Under the pieces are notes generated by a model. That model was not told the origin of the DNA, made no database searches, and was given only the letters and a program-made list of their open reading frames with translations. A stretch of 56,766 bases of DNA from Sedimentisphaerales bacterium (GTDB taxonomy: Bacteria; Planctomycetota; Phycisphaerae; Sedimentisphaerales; Anaerobacaceae), in NCBI GenBank assembly GCA_028277585.1, contig JANQFY010000238.1:1-56766 (forward strand), in the 5' to 3' direction. The translations under genes and the position numbers were made by a program. Positions 50,076-56,766 of this stretch are shown in pieces (within the stretch, counting starts at the first letter, position 1; every line of letters begins with the position of its first letter).

Positions 50076-51416
50076 GGCGCAGAGGGTCAGGGCGGTCTCG
50101 GCGATGATGATGGAGTAGAACGTGCCGGCGGCGCCGATTTGCAGCGTGATGGACAGCACATACGCCAGGGGGATCTCGAGCAGCCAGAAGCAGACCAGGT
50201 TGATCTTGGTCGGCGTGGCGGTGTCGCCCGCGCCGTTGAGGGCCTGGACCATGACCATGCCCAGCCCATAGGCGATGAAGCCGTAAGCCATGATGCGCAG
50301 GGCCGCGGCGCCATTGACGATGACCTCGGGATCATCGATGAACATCTGAATGAACGTTCGGGGCGTCACCATCAGCGCCACGCTGATCAACCCCATGATG
50401 AGCATGTTGGCCTTGCCCGTGACCCAGACGGACTTTTCCGCTCGGTCGGGCTTCTGGGCCCCGAGGTTCTGGCCGACCAGTGTAGCCGCGGCGTTGGCAA
50501 TACCCCAGCAGGGCAGCAATGCAAAGACCACCACGCGGATCGCGATGGTGTAGCCGGCGACGGCCGTGCTGCCGAAGACCGCGACGATCCGCATCAATCC
50601 GATCCAGCTCGAGTGCGCGATGAGGTGTTGACTGATCCCGCCCAGCGCCAATTTGATGAGCTGGCCGATGGTGTGGACGTGAACTCGGATATCCCGTCGG
50701 GTCAGCTTGATGCGGGTCGAGCCGGAGAAGAGCAGGTAGAACTGGTATAGCACCGCCGTCCCCCGACCGATGTTGGTCGCGATCGCGGCGCCGGTGACGC
50801 CCAGTTCCGGGAAGGGCCCGAGCCCGAAGATCAGGACGGGGTCGAGGATCAGGTTCAGAATGTTCGCGATCCAGAGCACGCGCATTGAGATCGCCGCGTC
50901 TCCCGCGCTGCGGAAGACCGCGTTGATGATGAACAGCAACATGATGACGGTGTTGCCCGCCAGCATGACGGTGGTGTAGCCCGACATCGAGGCGCAGACG
51001 GTTTCGCTGGCGCCCATCCAGAAGAGCAGTTTGGACGCGAAGAGCCCGCCCGGAATCGCGATTATCAGCGACATCAGCAGGCCGGTCAAGATCGATTGAA
51101 AGGCCGCTTCAGCCGCCTCGCGGGGTTTCTTCTCGCCCATCCGCCGTGAGACCATTGCGGTGGTCGCCAGGCTGAAGCCCATCCCGACGGCGTAAATGAT
51201 CGTGACCATCGACTCGGTGATCCCGACGGCTGCAACCGCGTCGGCGCCCAGGCGCGAGACGAAGTAGATGTCCACGACGGCAAAGACCGATTCCATCGCC
51301 ATCTCCAGGACCATAGGAACGGCCAGCAGGAAGATGGCGCGTCGCAGGCTGCCCGAGGTGAAATCCTGCCTCGTGCCTGCGATGGCTTCTTTGAGATCTT
51401 TGAAGATCGCGTTCAT
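50031..51416 (-). CDS. MATE-family efflux transporter
   Basis: A 461-residue inner-membrane antiporter with about twelve helices that exports drugs or metabolites using sodium or protons. I use the ATG at 51416; upstream codons in frame look non-coding. Typical features are visible: the N-terminal SGSLRRAIFLLAVPMVLEM, VDIYFVSRLGADAVAAVGITE, and GAALRIMAYGFIAYGLGMVM with PTKINLVCFWLLEIPLAYVL near the C terminus. The 3' end is duplicated as a relic at 48318-48505, which marks a rearrangement. Substrate unknown. Confidence 0.9.
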   Translation of the reverse strand: MNAIFKDLKEAIAGTRQDFTSGSLRRAIFLLAVPMVLEMAMESVFAVVDIYFVSRLGADAVAAVGITESMVTIIYAVGMGFSLATTAMVSRRMGEKKPREAAEAAFQSILTGLLMSLIIAIPGGLFASKLLFWMGASETVCASMSGYTTVMLAGNTVIMLLFIINAVFRSAGDAAISMRVLWIANILNLILDPVLIFGLGPFPELGVTGAAIATNIGRGTAVLYQFYLLFSGSTRIKLTRRDIRVHVHTIGQLIKLALGGISQHLIAHSSWIGLMRIVAVFGSTAVAGYTIAIRVVVFALLPCWGIANAAATLVGQNLGAQKPDRAEKSVWVTGKANMLIMGLISVALMVTPRTFIQMFIDDPEVIVNGAAALRIMAYGFIAYGLGMVMVQALNGAGDTATPTKINLVCFWLLEIPLAYVLSITLQIGAAGTFYSIIIAETALTLCALTAFRRGTWKQKQV

Positions 51417-51649
51417 CGTTCTTGCGTCGGTTTCCAATGCACCAGGGCCCGAAAACCGGAGGTCTTCAGATGAGAGGTAGACGAAGTACTCCCCCGCATT
51501 CGGCCGGCCGGGCCCAGGTGCACCCTCTATATCCGCTTTGAAGCAGGGTTGCAACGACTGTTGGCCCGTAGTATCCTTATTTCCCTAGGCATCGCGCCAA
51601 GATGATAGCACAGGCACATTCAGATCCCGTTAGGGTGGAGGCACGCATC

Positions 51650-52990
51650 ATGAATTCGATGAACCGTCGCAACTTCCTGAAGACGACTCTGGCAGCTTCC
51701 GCGGTCGGCGCCGCGCCGTTCAACATTCTCAAGGCGGGGCCCTCGCCCAACAGCAAGCTCAACATCGCCTGCATCGGGGTGGGCATGCAGGGCTCGAGCA
51801 ACGCCGAGTATCTGACCAGGAGCAACAACGTGATCGCGCTGTGCGACGTCGATGAGGCCTGGCACGCCAAGCAGATCGCCAAGCGCACCGCCCTGCACGG
51901 GATCAAGCTCTGGAAGGACTACCGCGTGATGTTCGACAAGATCGGCAAGGACATCGACGCGGTCTGCATCGCGACGCCCGAGCACAACCACTACACGATC
52001 TCGACGTACGCGATCCGGCGGGGCAAGCACGTGTATTGTCAGAAGCCGCTCTGTCACACGGTCAACGAGGTTCGCCTGCTGGTGGAAGAGGCGAAAAAGC
52101 AGCCGAAGGTGATCACGCAGATGGGCCATCAAGGGCATTCGAGCCGCAGCTCGGCCATGCTCCGCGACTGGGGGCAGGCGGGCTCCGTCGGGCCGATCAA
52201 GGAAGTCCACTGCTATTCTCGTAAGAATTACTGGATCGACAAGCCTGTGGTCAAGGGCAGCGTCGTGCCGGAGACGCTCGACTGGGACCTGTATCTGAAC
52301 CGGGCCGAGATGATTCCGTTTAGCACCAGCTATATGAATCGCGAGTGGATTCGGTACAGCCACTTCAGCGGCGCGGTCGGCGACATGGCGGCCCACATCT
52401 TTGACCCGGCCTACTACGCCCTGGATCTGCGTATCCCGCTGAGCGTCCGGGCGGACGTCAACACACCGGCCTATCCCGGTTCCTTGCCCCGCTCCGGCAT
52501 CATCACCTACGAATTCGGCGCCCGGGGCGCGATGCCTCCGGTTACCATGAAGTACTATCTGGGCACCGACATCGAGTTCCCGCGTCCCAAGCACCTGGAG
52601 GAAGGGCGTCGCGAGATCACCAGTGGTTCGGTCATGGTGGGCGAGAACGCCTCGATTATGGCCGGCAGCCACAGTCAGGGTGGGCGGATCATTCCCGAAA
52701 CCGCCATGAAAGAGACGCCCCGGCCGCCGGAAGTGGCGTTCCGCTGCAAGGGCAGGACGCATTTCGACAACTGGACGCTCGCCTGCAAGGGCGAGGACAA
52801 GATCATGTCGCCCTTCGAGTACGCCGGGCCGCTGTCGGAGATCATCGTTCTGGGCGACATCGCGCTGTTACACCCGGGCCGGACTTTGCTCTGGGACTCG
52901 GAGAACATGCGGATCACCAACGACGAGGCGGCCGACAAGAGCCTCTTCATGAGACGCCTGGCCCCCCGCGACGACATGGATTGGTGCTAG
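51650..52990 (+). CDS. Tat-exported Gfo/Idh/MocA-family oxidoreductase
   Basis: A 446-residue protein from the ATG at 51650, with GGAGG upstream and a Tat signal (MNRRNFLKTTLAASAVGAA). The NAD(P) site is IACIGVGMQGSSNAEYL and the QKPLCHTVNEV motif replaces the usual EKP. Further conserved parts are GHQGHSSRSSAMLRDWG and FDPAYYALDLRIP. Exported members of this family in Planctomycetota act on sugars in the periplasm, carrying their cofactor folded before Tat transport. Ten bases separate it from the next gene, so the two are probably co-transcribed. Confidence 0.9.
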   Translation: MNSMNRRNFLKTTLAASAVGAAPFNILKAGPSPNSKLNIACIGVGMQGSSNAEYLTRSNNVIALCDVDEAWHAKQIAKRTALHGIKLWKDYRVMFDKIGKDIDAVCIATPEHNHYTISTYAIRRGKHVYCQKPLCHTVNEVRLLVEEAKKQPKVITQMGHQGHSSRSSAMLRDWGQAGSVGPIKEVHCYSRKNYWIDKPVVKGSVVPETLDWDLYLNRAEMIPFSTSYMNREWIRYSHFSGAVGDMAAHIFDPAYYALDLRIPLSVRADVNTPAYPGSLPRSGIITYEFGARGAMPPVTMKYYLGTDIEFPRPKHLEEGRREITSGSVMVGENASIMAGSHSQGGRIIPETAMKETPRPPEVAFRCKGRTHFDNWTLACKGEDKIMSPFEYAGPLSEIIVLGDIALLHPGRTLLWDSENMRITNDEAADKSLFMRRLAPRDDMDWC

Positions 52991-52999
52991 AGGTGCGGG

Positions 53000-53932
53000 A
53001 TGGGGAGCCCATCGGTGGTGGACAGGAACGTGGTCATCGTTGGTGCCGGAGCTGTCGGTGCTTCTCTGGCGGCGCAGCTCGTTGCGTGCCAACAGAACAA
53101 CGTCTTCTTCGCCGCAGGACCCGAGCGGCGCCGGCGTCTGCAGGAGCAACAGCTTCGTGTCAATGACGCGCCGCTTGATGTCGAGGTCTTGCCCCTTGAG
53201 AAGCCTGCGTTCGACATCCATCTACTGATTCTGACGGTCAAGTCCCTGCACTTGACGCAGGCGTTGGCTGAGATCAAGCCGCTGGTGGGCGAGGAGACCA
53301 CGATCCTTTCGATGCTCAACGGCATCGAGAGTGAAGAGCAGATTGCCGCGGCCTACGGCTGGGAGCGTACGCTCTATGGATATGTCGTTGGGATCGACGC
53401 CACGCGTGCCGGTTGCGAGATCCGCGCCCTGTCTCCGGGCCGCTTTGTGTTCGGACGCGCCGACAACGAGACGGTTTCGGATCGCGTGGCGCAGACTCGT
53501 GACATTCTCGAGCGAGCCGGGGTGACGTGCGAGGTCCCGGCCGATATGATTCGCCAGCTCTGGTGGAAGTTCATGGTCAATGTGGGAATCAACCCTCTCT
53601 CGGCGATTCTCCGGGCACCCTACGGCGTCTTCCAGCAGAGCGACGAGGCCCATTCCCTGATGAACCAGGCAATGGAGGAGGTGCTCCCCTTGGCGTCGGC
53701 TGAAGGCGTGCGGCTGGATCGGGACGACGTGACAGGTTGGCACGGGATTCTCAGCCGGCTCGATCCGACAGGCCAGACCTCGATGCTCCAGGACGTCGCG
53801 GCGGGTCGGCCCACCGAGGTCGATATCTTCTGCGGCGCCGTTTCGAGACTGGGACGCAAGCACGGGATCCCCACACCCCTGAACGACACCATGGGCCGCA
53901 TGCTCAGCGCCATCGAATCGCAATTCGGGTAG
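53000..53932 (+). CDS. Ketopantoate reductase-like (ApbA/PanE family) protein
   Basis: A 310-residue NAD(P)-dependent reductase. The nucleotide-binding motif GAGAVGASLAAQL is at the N terminus, and LTVKSLHL follows at the end of the Rossmann domain. The catalytic-domain hallmark WWKFMVNVGINPLSAILRAPYG contains the Lys and Asn of PanE-type enzymes, and TEVDIFCGAVSRLG supplies the usual Glu. PanE makes pantoate for coenzyme A, but many paralogues have other substrates, and the link to an exported oxidoreductase upstream argues against a plain panE. The start ATG follows the previous stop by nine bases. Confidence 0.85.
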   Translation: MGSPSVVDRNVVIVGAGAVGASLAAQLVACQQNNVFFAAGPERRRRLQEQQLRVNDAPLDVEVLPLEKPAFDIHLLILTVKSLHLTQALAEIKPLVGEETTILSMLNGIESEEQIAAAYGWERTLYGYVVGIDATRAGCEIRALSPGRFVFGRADNETVSDRVAQTRDILERAGVTCEVPADMIRQLWWKFMVNVGINPLSAILRAPYGVFQQSDEAHSLMNQAMEEVLPLASAEGVRLDRDDVTGWHGILSRLDPTGQTSMLQDVAAGRPTEVDIFCGAVSRLGRKHGIPTPLNDTMGRMLSAIESQFG

Positions 53933-53941
53933 TTTCCCATT

Positions 53942-54301
53942 CTAGACGCTGTGGTTCTTACTCAGCTCGGCGATACGCAGTTCCAGACGCTTGATCTCGC
54001 GCAGGATGCCGTTGCGGTGGATCAGTTGCCAGGCGAAGATTTTCGTCAACGCCAAGAATTGGATGCAGCAGACAAAGAGAGCGGCGTACATGACGTGATC
54101 GATAGTCTGCTCGGCGTTGAAGAACCGCACGACGCAAAACGCCGCGCCGGCCATGACGGCGATGCCCCACACCCAGATGAAGGTGGCTGTGAAGAGCATC
54201 TTGCGATTGTAGAAGTCGCCGAGCATCGTGCGAAAGGTGTTTTCGCGGTCGTCTTGATATCCCTCGTCGTCGAGTATTCTCTTGATCTGTTCGTCAGTCA
54301 T
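53942..54301 (-). CDS. DUF6768-like two-helix membrane protein
   Basis: A 119-residue membrane protein. The N-terminal half is soluble (TDEQIKRILDDEGYQDDREN) and two hydrophobic helices follow (FTATFIWVWGIAVMAGAAFCVV and MYAALFVCCIQFLALTKIFAW), with a short coiled tail (REIKRLELRIAELSK). It matches the small DUF6768 type found next to ECF sigma factors in Planctomycetota. Its start overlaps the sigma factor stop by four bases, so they are translationally coupled. It may act as the partner regulator of that sigma factor in place of a standard anti-sigma domain; this is inference. Confidence 0.8.
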   Translation of the reverse strand: MTDEQIKRILDDEGYQDDRENTFRTMLGDFYNRKMLFTATFIWVWGIAVMAGAAFCVVRFFNAEQTIDHVMYAALFVCCIQFLALTKIFAWQLIHRNGILREIKRLELRIAELSKNHSV

Positions 54302-54888
54302 CTCGTTTCTCCTTTCGATTCAGCGGGTGTGTGGGCCCGCGGTGTTTCGGATGAGGTGCTCCAGAGCTTCTTGAACTCTGCTCGGGCCGTGTGCAAGCGC
54401 GATTTGACGGTCCCCTTGGGCACACGCAGTATCTTGGCGATCTCCGCCAGCGGGAATTCCTCCAGGTAGTACAGCGTCAGCACTGTTCGGCTCCGCGCGG
54501 GCAGGCGGGCCAGGATCGCTTCGAGATCGGCCGAGGTCTCGTGGGTGGGCCCGTCTTCGTGGGCGCAGTCGGCCGGGACCTGCTCGGATTGCATTTCTCT
54601 GCGCTTGACGTTGCGTCCGATCCAATCGCGGGCTTTGTTCGTCACGATGCGGTAGGCCCAGGGCTGGAATCGGGCCGGGTCGCTCAGGCGACGCAGACCC
54701 CGAATGATGCCTATCCAGCTTTCTTGTGTCACCTCCCAGGCGGCCTCGGAATTGCCCGTCAGGCGGCACGCATAGCGCCAGAGCCGCTTCTGCCAGCGCG
54801 CCACGAGCATATCCATCGCCTCGGACCGGCCGCTCTGGCAATCCATGACGAGAATCTCGTCCACGAGTTGTTCACTATCCGCAGCCAT
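54298..54888 (-). CDS. ECF-type sigma-70 family RNA polymerase sigma factor
   Basis: A 196-residue sigma factor. Region 2 covers about residues 20-95 (MLVARWQKRLWRYACRLTGN, then AWEVTQESWIGIIRGLRRL and FQPWAYRIVTNKARDW). Region 4 is near residues 120-170 (RTVLTLYYLEEFPLAEIAKI, then VPKGTVKSRLHTARAEFKKL). There is no extra domain. It is coupled to a DUF6768 membrane protein by a 4-bp overlap, a common pairing in this phylum. Upstream on the minus strand a TAATAT box lies close to the ATG, but no clear -35 partner is seen. Confidence 0.9.
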   Translation of the reverse strand: MAADSEQLVDEILVMDCQSGRSEAMDMLVARWQKRLWRYACRLTGNSEAAWEVTQESWIGIIRGLRRLSDPARFQPWAYRIVTNKARDWIGRNVKRREMQSEQVPADCAHEDGPTHETSADLEAILARLPARSRTVLTLYYLEEFPLAEIAKILRVPKGTVKSRLHTARAEFKKLWSTSSETPRAHTPAESKGETR

Positions 54889-54987
54889 GTCGCCATATTA
54901 GTCTCTGAGCCGGTCGGCGCGGTTCATTTTTTCGCCAACGGCCCGGAGCCAAGCGACGAAACTGCCCGCGGCGGCGTGGGTTTCTGA

Positions 54988-55016
54988 TTGCACGATCGCG
55001 GCCGAGCTGCTATACT
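54988..55016 (+). promoter_or_regulatory. Promoter of tRNA-Ser
   Basis: TTGCAC (54988-54993) and TATACT (55011-55016) are 17 bp apart, with a predicted start near 55023, six bases before the mature tRNA. Confidence 0.75.
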
Positions 55017-55028
55017 CGCCCCAACTCC

Positions 55029-55116
55029 GGAGAGGTGTCGGAGTGGCTTATCGAGCAGCCTTGGAAAGGCTGTGTAGGGCTTGTCCCTACCGCGGGTTCG
55101 AATCCCGCCCTCTCCG
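55029..55116 (+). tRNA. tRNA-Ser (GGA)
   Basis: An 88-base cloverleaf with a long variable arm, as expected for Ser. The acceptor GGAGAGG pairs with CCTCTCC with discriminator G. The anticodon loop has GGA between CAGCC and GGCTG stems. The T arm is GCGGG-TTCGAAT-CCCGC. CCA is not encoded. Confidence 0.95.
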
Positions 55117-55296
55117 TTTTGTCTGGTGTTCTGGCGTAAATACTTTCCTGGGACGGCTTTATGGCCTTCCGGGGCGCCGGCGCCAGAGTGGTTTCCCCAG
55201 CCGTTAGTCTTCCCGGAGTCGTTCTGTCCTGTGCCGGTGCGCGTGCAATGTCGGCTTTCCCAGGAAGACGAATATGCAGTATCGTAAAGGCCGCGG

Positions 55297-55326
55297 TTGA
55301 CGCGATAGGGCGTGATTCTGTATGCT
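55297..55326 (+). promoter_or_regulatory. Probable promoter of aspS
   Basis: TTGACG (55297-55302) and TATGCT (55321-55326) are 18 bp apart, giving a leader of about 65 bases before the ATG at 55397. Confidence 0.55.
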
Positions 55327-55396
55327 CTAGGATTCGCTTGGTCTGCGGGGTGTTTTCGCGGACGGTTCCGATAAACCAATAACGAGAGACTTCCGA

Positions 55397-56766
55397 ATGC
55401 TGAAGAGAACGCATAACTGTGGCGAGTTGCGGATCGAGGACGCCGGCAAGACCGTGGTGTTGGCCGGTTGGGTGCAGTCGTATCGCGATCATGGGAACCT
55501 GGTCTTCTTCGATCTGCGCGACCGGCAGGGTCTGACGCAGTTGGTTTTCGATCCGGAGATCCAGGCCGAGGCGCATCAGTTGGCCCGCACCGTCCGGTGC
55601 GAATGGGTCGTGGCGGCCTCCGGCAAGGTCCGTCCGCGCGGCGAGGGGCTGGAGAACCCCAAGCTGGCAACGGGGCAGGTCGAGGTGGTCGTCGATCAGT
55701 TCGAAGTCCTCAATATGGCCAAGACGCCCCCCTTCGAGCTGGACAACGCCGAGAAGACCAACGAAGAGACGCGTCTGGTCCATCGCTACATTGACCTGCG
55801 CCGCCCGGAGATGCGGGAGCGGCTGCAGGTGCGACACCGGGTCACCAGTCTCGTGCGTCAGCATTTCGACGGGGCGGGCTTCTGGGAGATCGAGACCCCC
55901 ATGCTGGCCAAGAGCACGCCGGAAGGAGCCCGGGATTTCCTCGTGCCGAGCCGGCTGAATCGCAACTGCTTCTACGCGCTGCCCCAGTCGCCGCAGTTGT
56001 TCAAGCAGATTCTCATGGTCAGCGGCATCGAGAAGTACTTCCAGATCGTCCGCTGCTTCCGCGACGAGGACCCACGGGCGGACCGCCAGGCGGAGTTCAC
56101 GCAGATCGACATCGAGATGAGCTTCGTCGACACAGACGACATCATCGATGTCAATTCGAAGCTGGTCGCCAAGCTCTGGAAGGAAGTTCTGGGCGTCGAT
56201 GTGGCTTTGCCCATCAAGCGGATGCCCTATTCCGAGGCGATGAACGACTACGGGACCGATCGGCCGGACCTGCGCTTCGATATGAAGCTCCAGGATATCT
56301 CCGACATTGCCAGCCAGACCACGTTCAAAGTCTTCACCTCGTGCATCGAGAATGGCGGCGTCGTCAAGGGCTTGTGCGCCCCAGCCGGGGATGCCTACTC
56401 GCGCAGCGATATCGAGAAGACGCTCACGGCGCTGGTCGCCGAGTATGGCGCCAAGGGGCTCGCCTGGTTCAAGATCAAGATGGAGGGCGATACGCCCACC
56501 TTCATCGGCGGCATCGGCAAGTTCTTCACGCCGGAGCAACAGCAACAGTTGATGGAGCGGTTCGGCGCCAAGGACGGGGACGTGCTCATGTTCGTCGCCG
56601 ACACCGAGTCTACCGCCAACAAGGCCCTGGCGCCGTTGCGTTGCCGCGTCGCGCGGGACCTGAAACTCTACGATCCGGAGAGCTTCGCCTTCGTGTGGGT
56701 GGTGGATTTCCCGCTGTTCGAATGGAACGAGGACGAGAAGCGTTTCGATTCATTGCATCACCCGTT
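55397..56766 (+). CDS. aspS: Aspartyl-tRNA synthetase, 5' part (runs off the window)
   Basis: Class II aminoacyl-tRNA synthetase that charges tRNA-Asp. The first 456 residues are seen; the gene continues beyond the window. The N-terminal OB-fold anticodon-binding domain (GWVQSYRDHGNLVFFDLRDR) is followed by class II motif 1 (VRQHFDGAGFWEIETPML) and motif 2 (FRDEDPRADRQAEFTQIDIE). The inserted bacterial GAD-type domain spans about residues 290-425. This is the long bacterial form. Some organisms use a non-discriminating enzyme that also charges tRNA-Asn; the sequence here does not settle that. The ATG at 55397 has GAGAGA about ten bases upstream. Confidence 0.95.
   Translation, partial: MLKRTHNCGELRIEDAGKTVVLAGWVQSYRDHGNLVFFDLRDRQGLTQLVFDPEIQAEAHQLARTVRCEWVVAASGKVRPRGEGLENPKLATGQVEVVVDQFEVLNMAKTPPFELDNAEKTNEETRLVHRYIDLRRPEMRERLQVRHRVTSLVRQHFDGAGFWEIETPMLAKSTPEGARDFLVPSRLNRNCFYALPQSPQLFKQILMVSGIEKYFQIVRCFRDEDPRADRQAEFTQIDIEMSFVDTDDIIDVNSKLVAKLWKEVLGVDVALPIKRMPYSEAMNDYGTDRPDLRFDMKLQDISDIASQTTFKVFTSCIENGGVVKGLCAPAGDAYSRSDIEKTLTALVAEYGAKGLAWFKIKMEGDTPTFIGGIGKFFTPEQQQQLMERFGAKDGDVLMFVADTESTANKALAPLRCRVARDLKLYDPESFAFVWVVDFPLFEWNEDEKRFDSLHHP

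Noticed and set aside
53000..53932. Naming the gene panE
   Set aside because: Family membership is clear, but paralogues with other substrates are common and the neighbours do not belong to pantothenate synthesis.

Overview
The window looks like chromosomal DNA from a Planctomycetota bacterium, most likely class Phycisphaerae. This is inferred from gene content and not from a marker-gene tree. The clues are four type IV-like pseudopilin genes with an ADG/LDGH motif near the C terminus, dockerin-type proteins, a Tat-exported sulfatase, many secreted carbohydrate-active proteins, several Gfo/Idh/MocA oxidoreductases, a DUF1080 lipoprotein, BlaI/BlaR1 regulation and ECF sigma factors paired with membrane proteins. 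GC content is high throughout except for one AT-rich gene near 11.5-12.1 kb.

Layout. 0.7-3.0 kb: ECF sigma factor and a triple-zinc-finger anti-sigma-like protein. 3.0-8.0 kb (minus strand): a pseudopilin, a secreted C39-peptidase fusion, two tandem dockerin proteins with a structured leader, and a small Cys-rich protein. 8.2-9.0 kb: tRNA-Met, tRNA-Glu and tadA. 9.5-12.1 kb: an accessory patch (SUMF1-like membrane protein, a lipoprotein gene bracketed by inverted repeats, an AT-rich orphan). 12.2-15.7 kb: BNR-repeat and TIM-barrel secreted proteins. 15.8-22.0 kb: a MarR regulator followed by an RND/MMPL transporter, a LolA-like protein, an outer-membrane barrel and a methyltransferase, with shared operator sites. 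22.4-24.5 kb: two tandem pseudopilins with unusually long leaders. 24.7-28.4 kb: glycoside-hydrolase-like genes and a sulfatase. 28.6-32.6 kb: BlaR1-type receptor and BlaI repressor. 33-38.5 kb: a small zinc-ribbon protein, a metallophosphoesterase relic, a CDP-alcohol phosphatidyltransferase, a PD40/beta-helix protein, a sigma factor fused to a membrane domain, and a pseudopilin. 38.8-46.7 kb: a same-strand sugar/glycan gene run. 47.5-54.9 kb: DUF1080 lipoprotein, a MATE gene and its 3' relic, an oxidoreductase, a ketopantoate-reductase-like gene, and a sigma/DUF6768 pair. 55.0 kb to the end: tRNA-Ser and the 5' part of aspS.

The most unusual object is the protein at 3936-5735. It has a Sec signal, a LolA-like region, a C39 cysteine-peptidase domain (Q-x5-C, H, D), then a double-glycine leader-like motif with hydrophobic residues at -4, -7, -12 and -15, then an 82-residue tail with eight cysteines. 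I read it as a candidate self-processing, exported peptidase-plus-peptide fusion. A second theme is dispersed palindromic DNA. At least six kinds of hairpin or inverted-repeat elements occur between genes, and two of them lie in frame inside the leaders of the tandem pseudopilin genes. Several gene relics (MATE 3' end, pseudopilin 3' end, metallophosphoesterase) show ongoing rearrangement.
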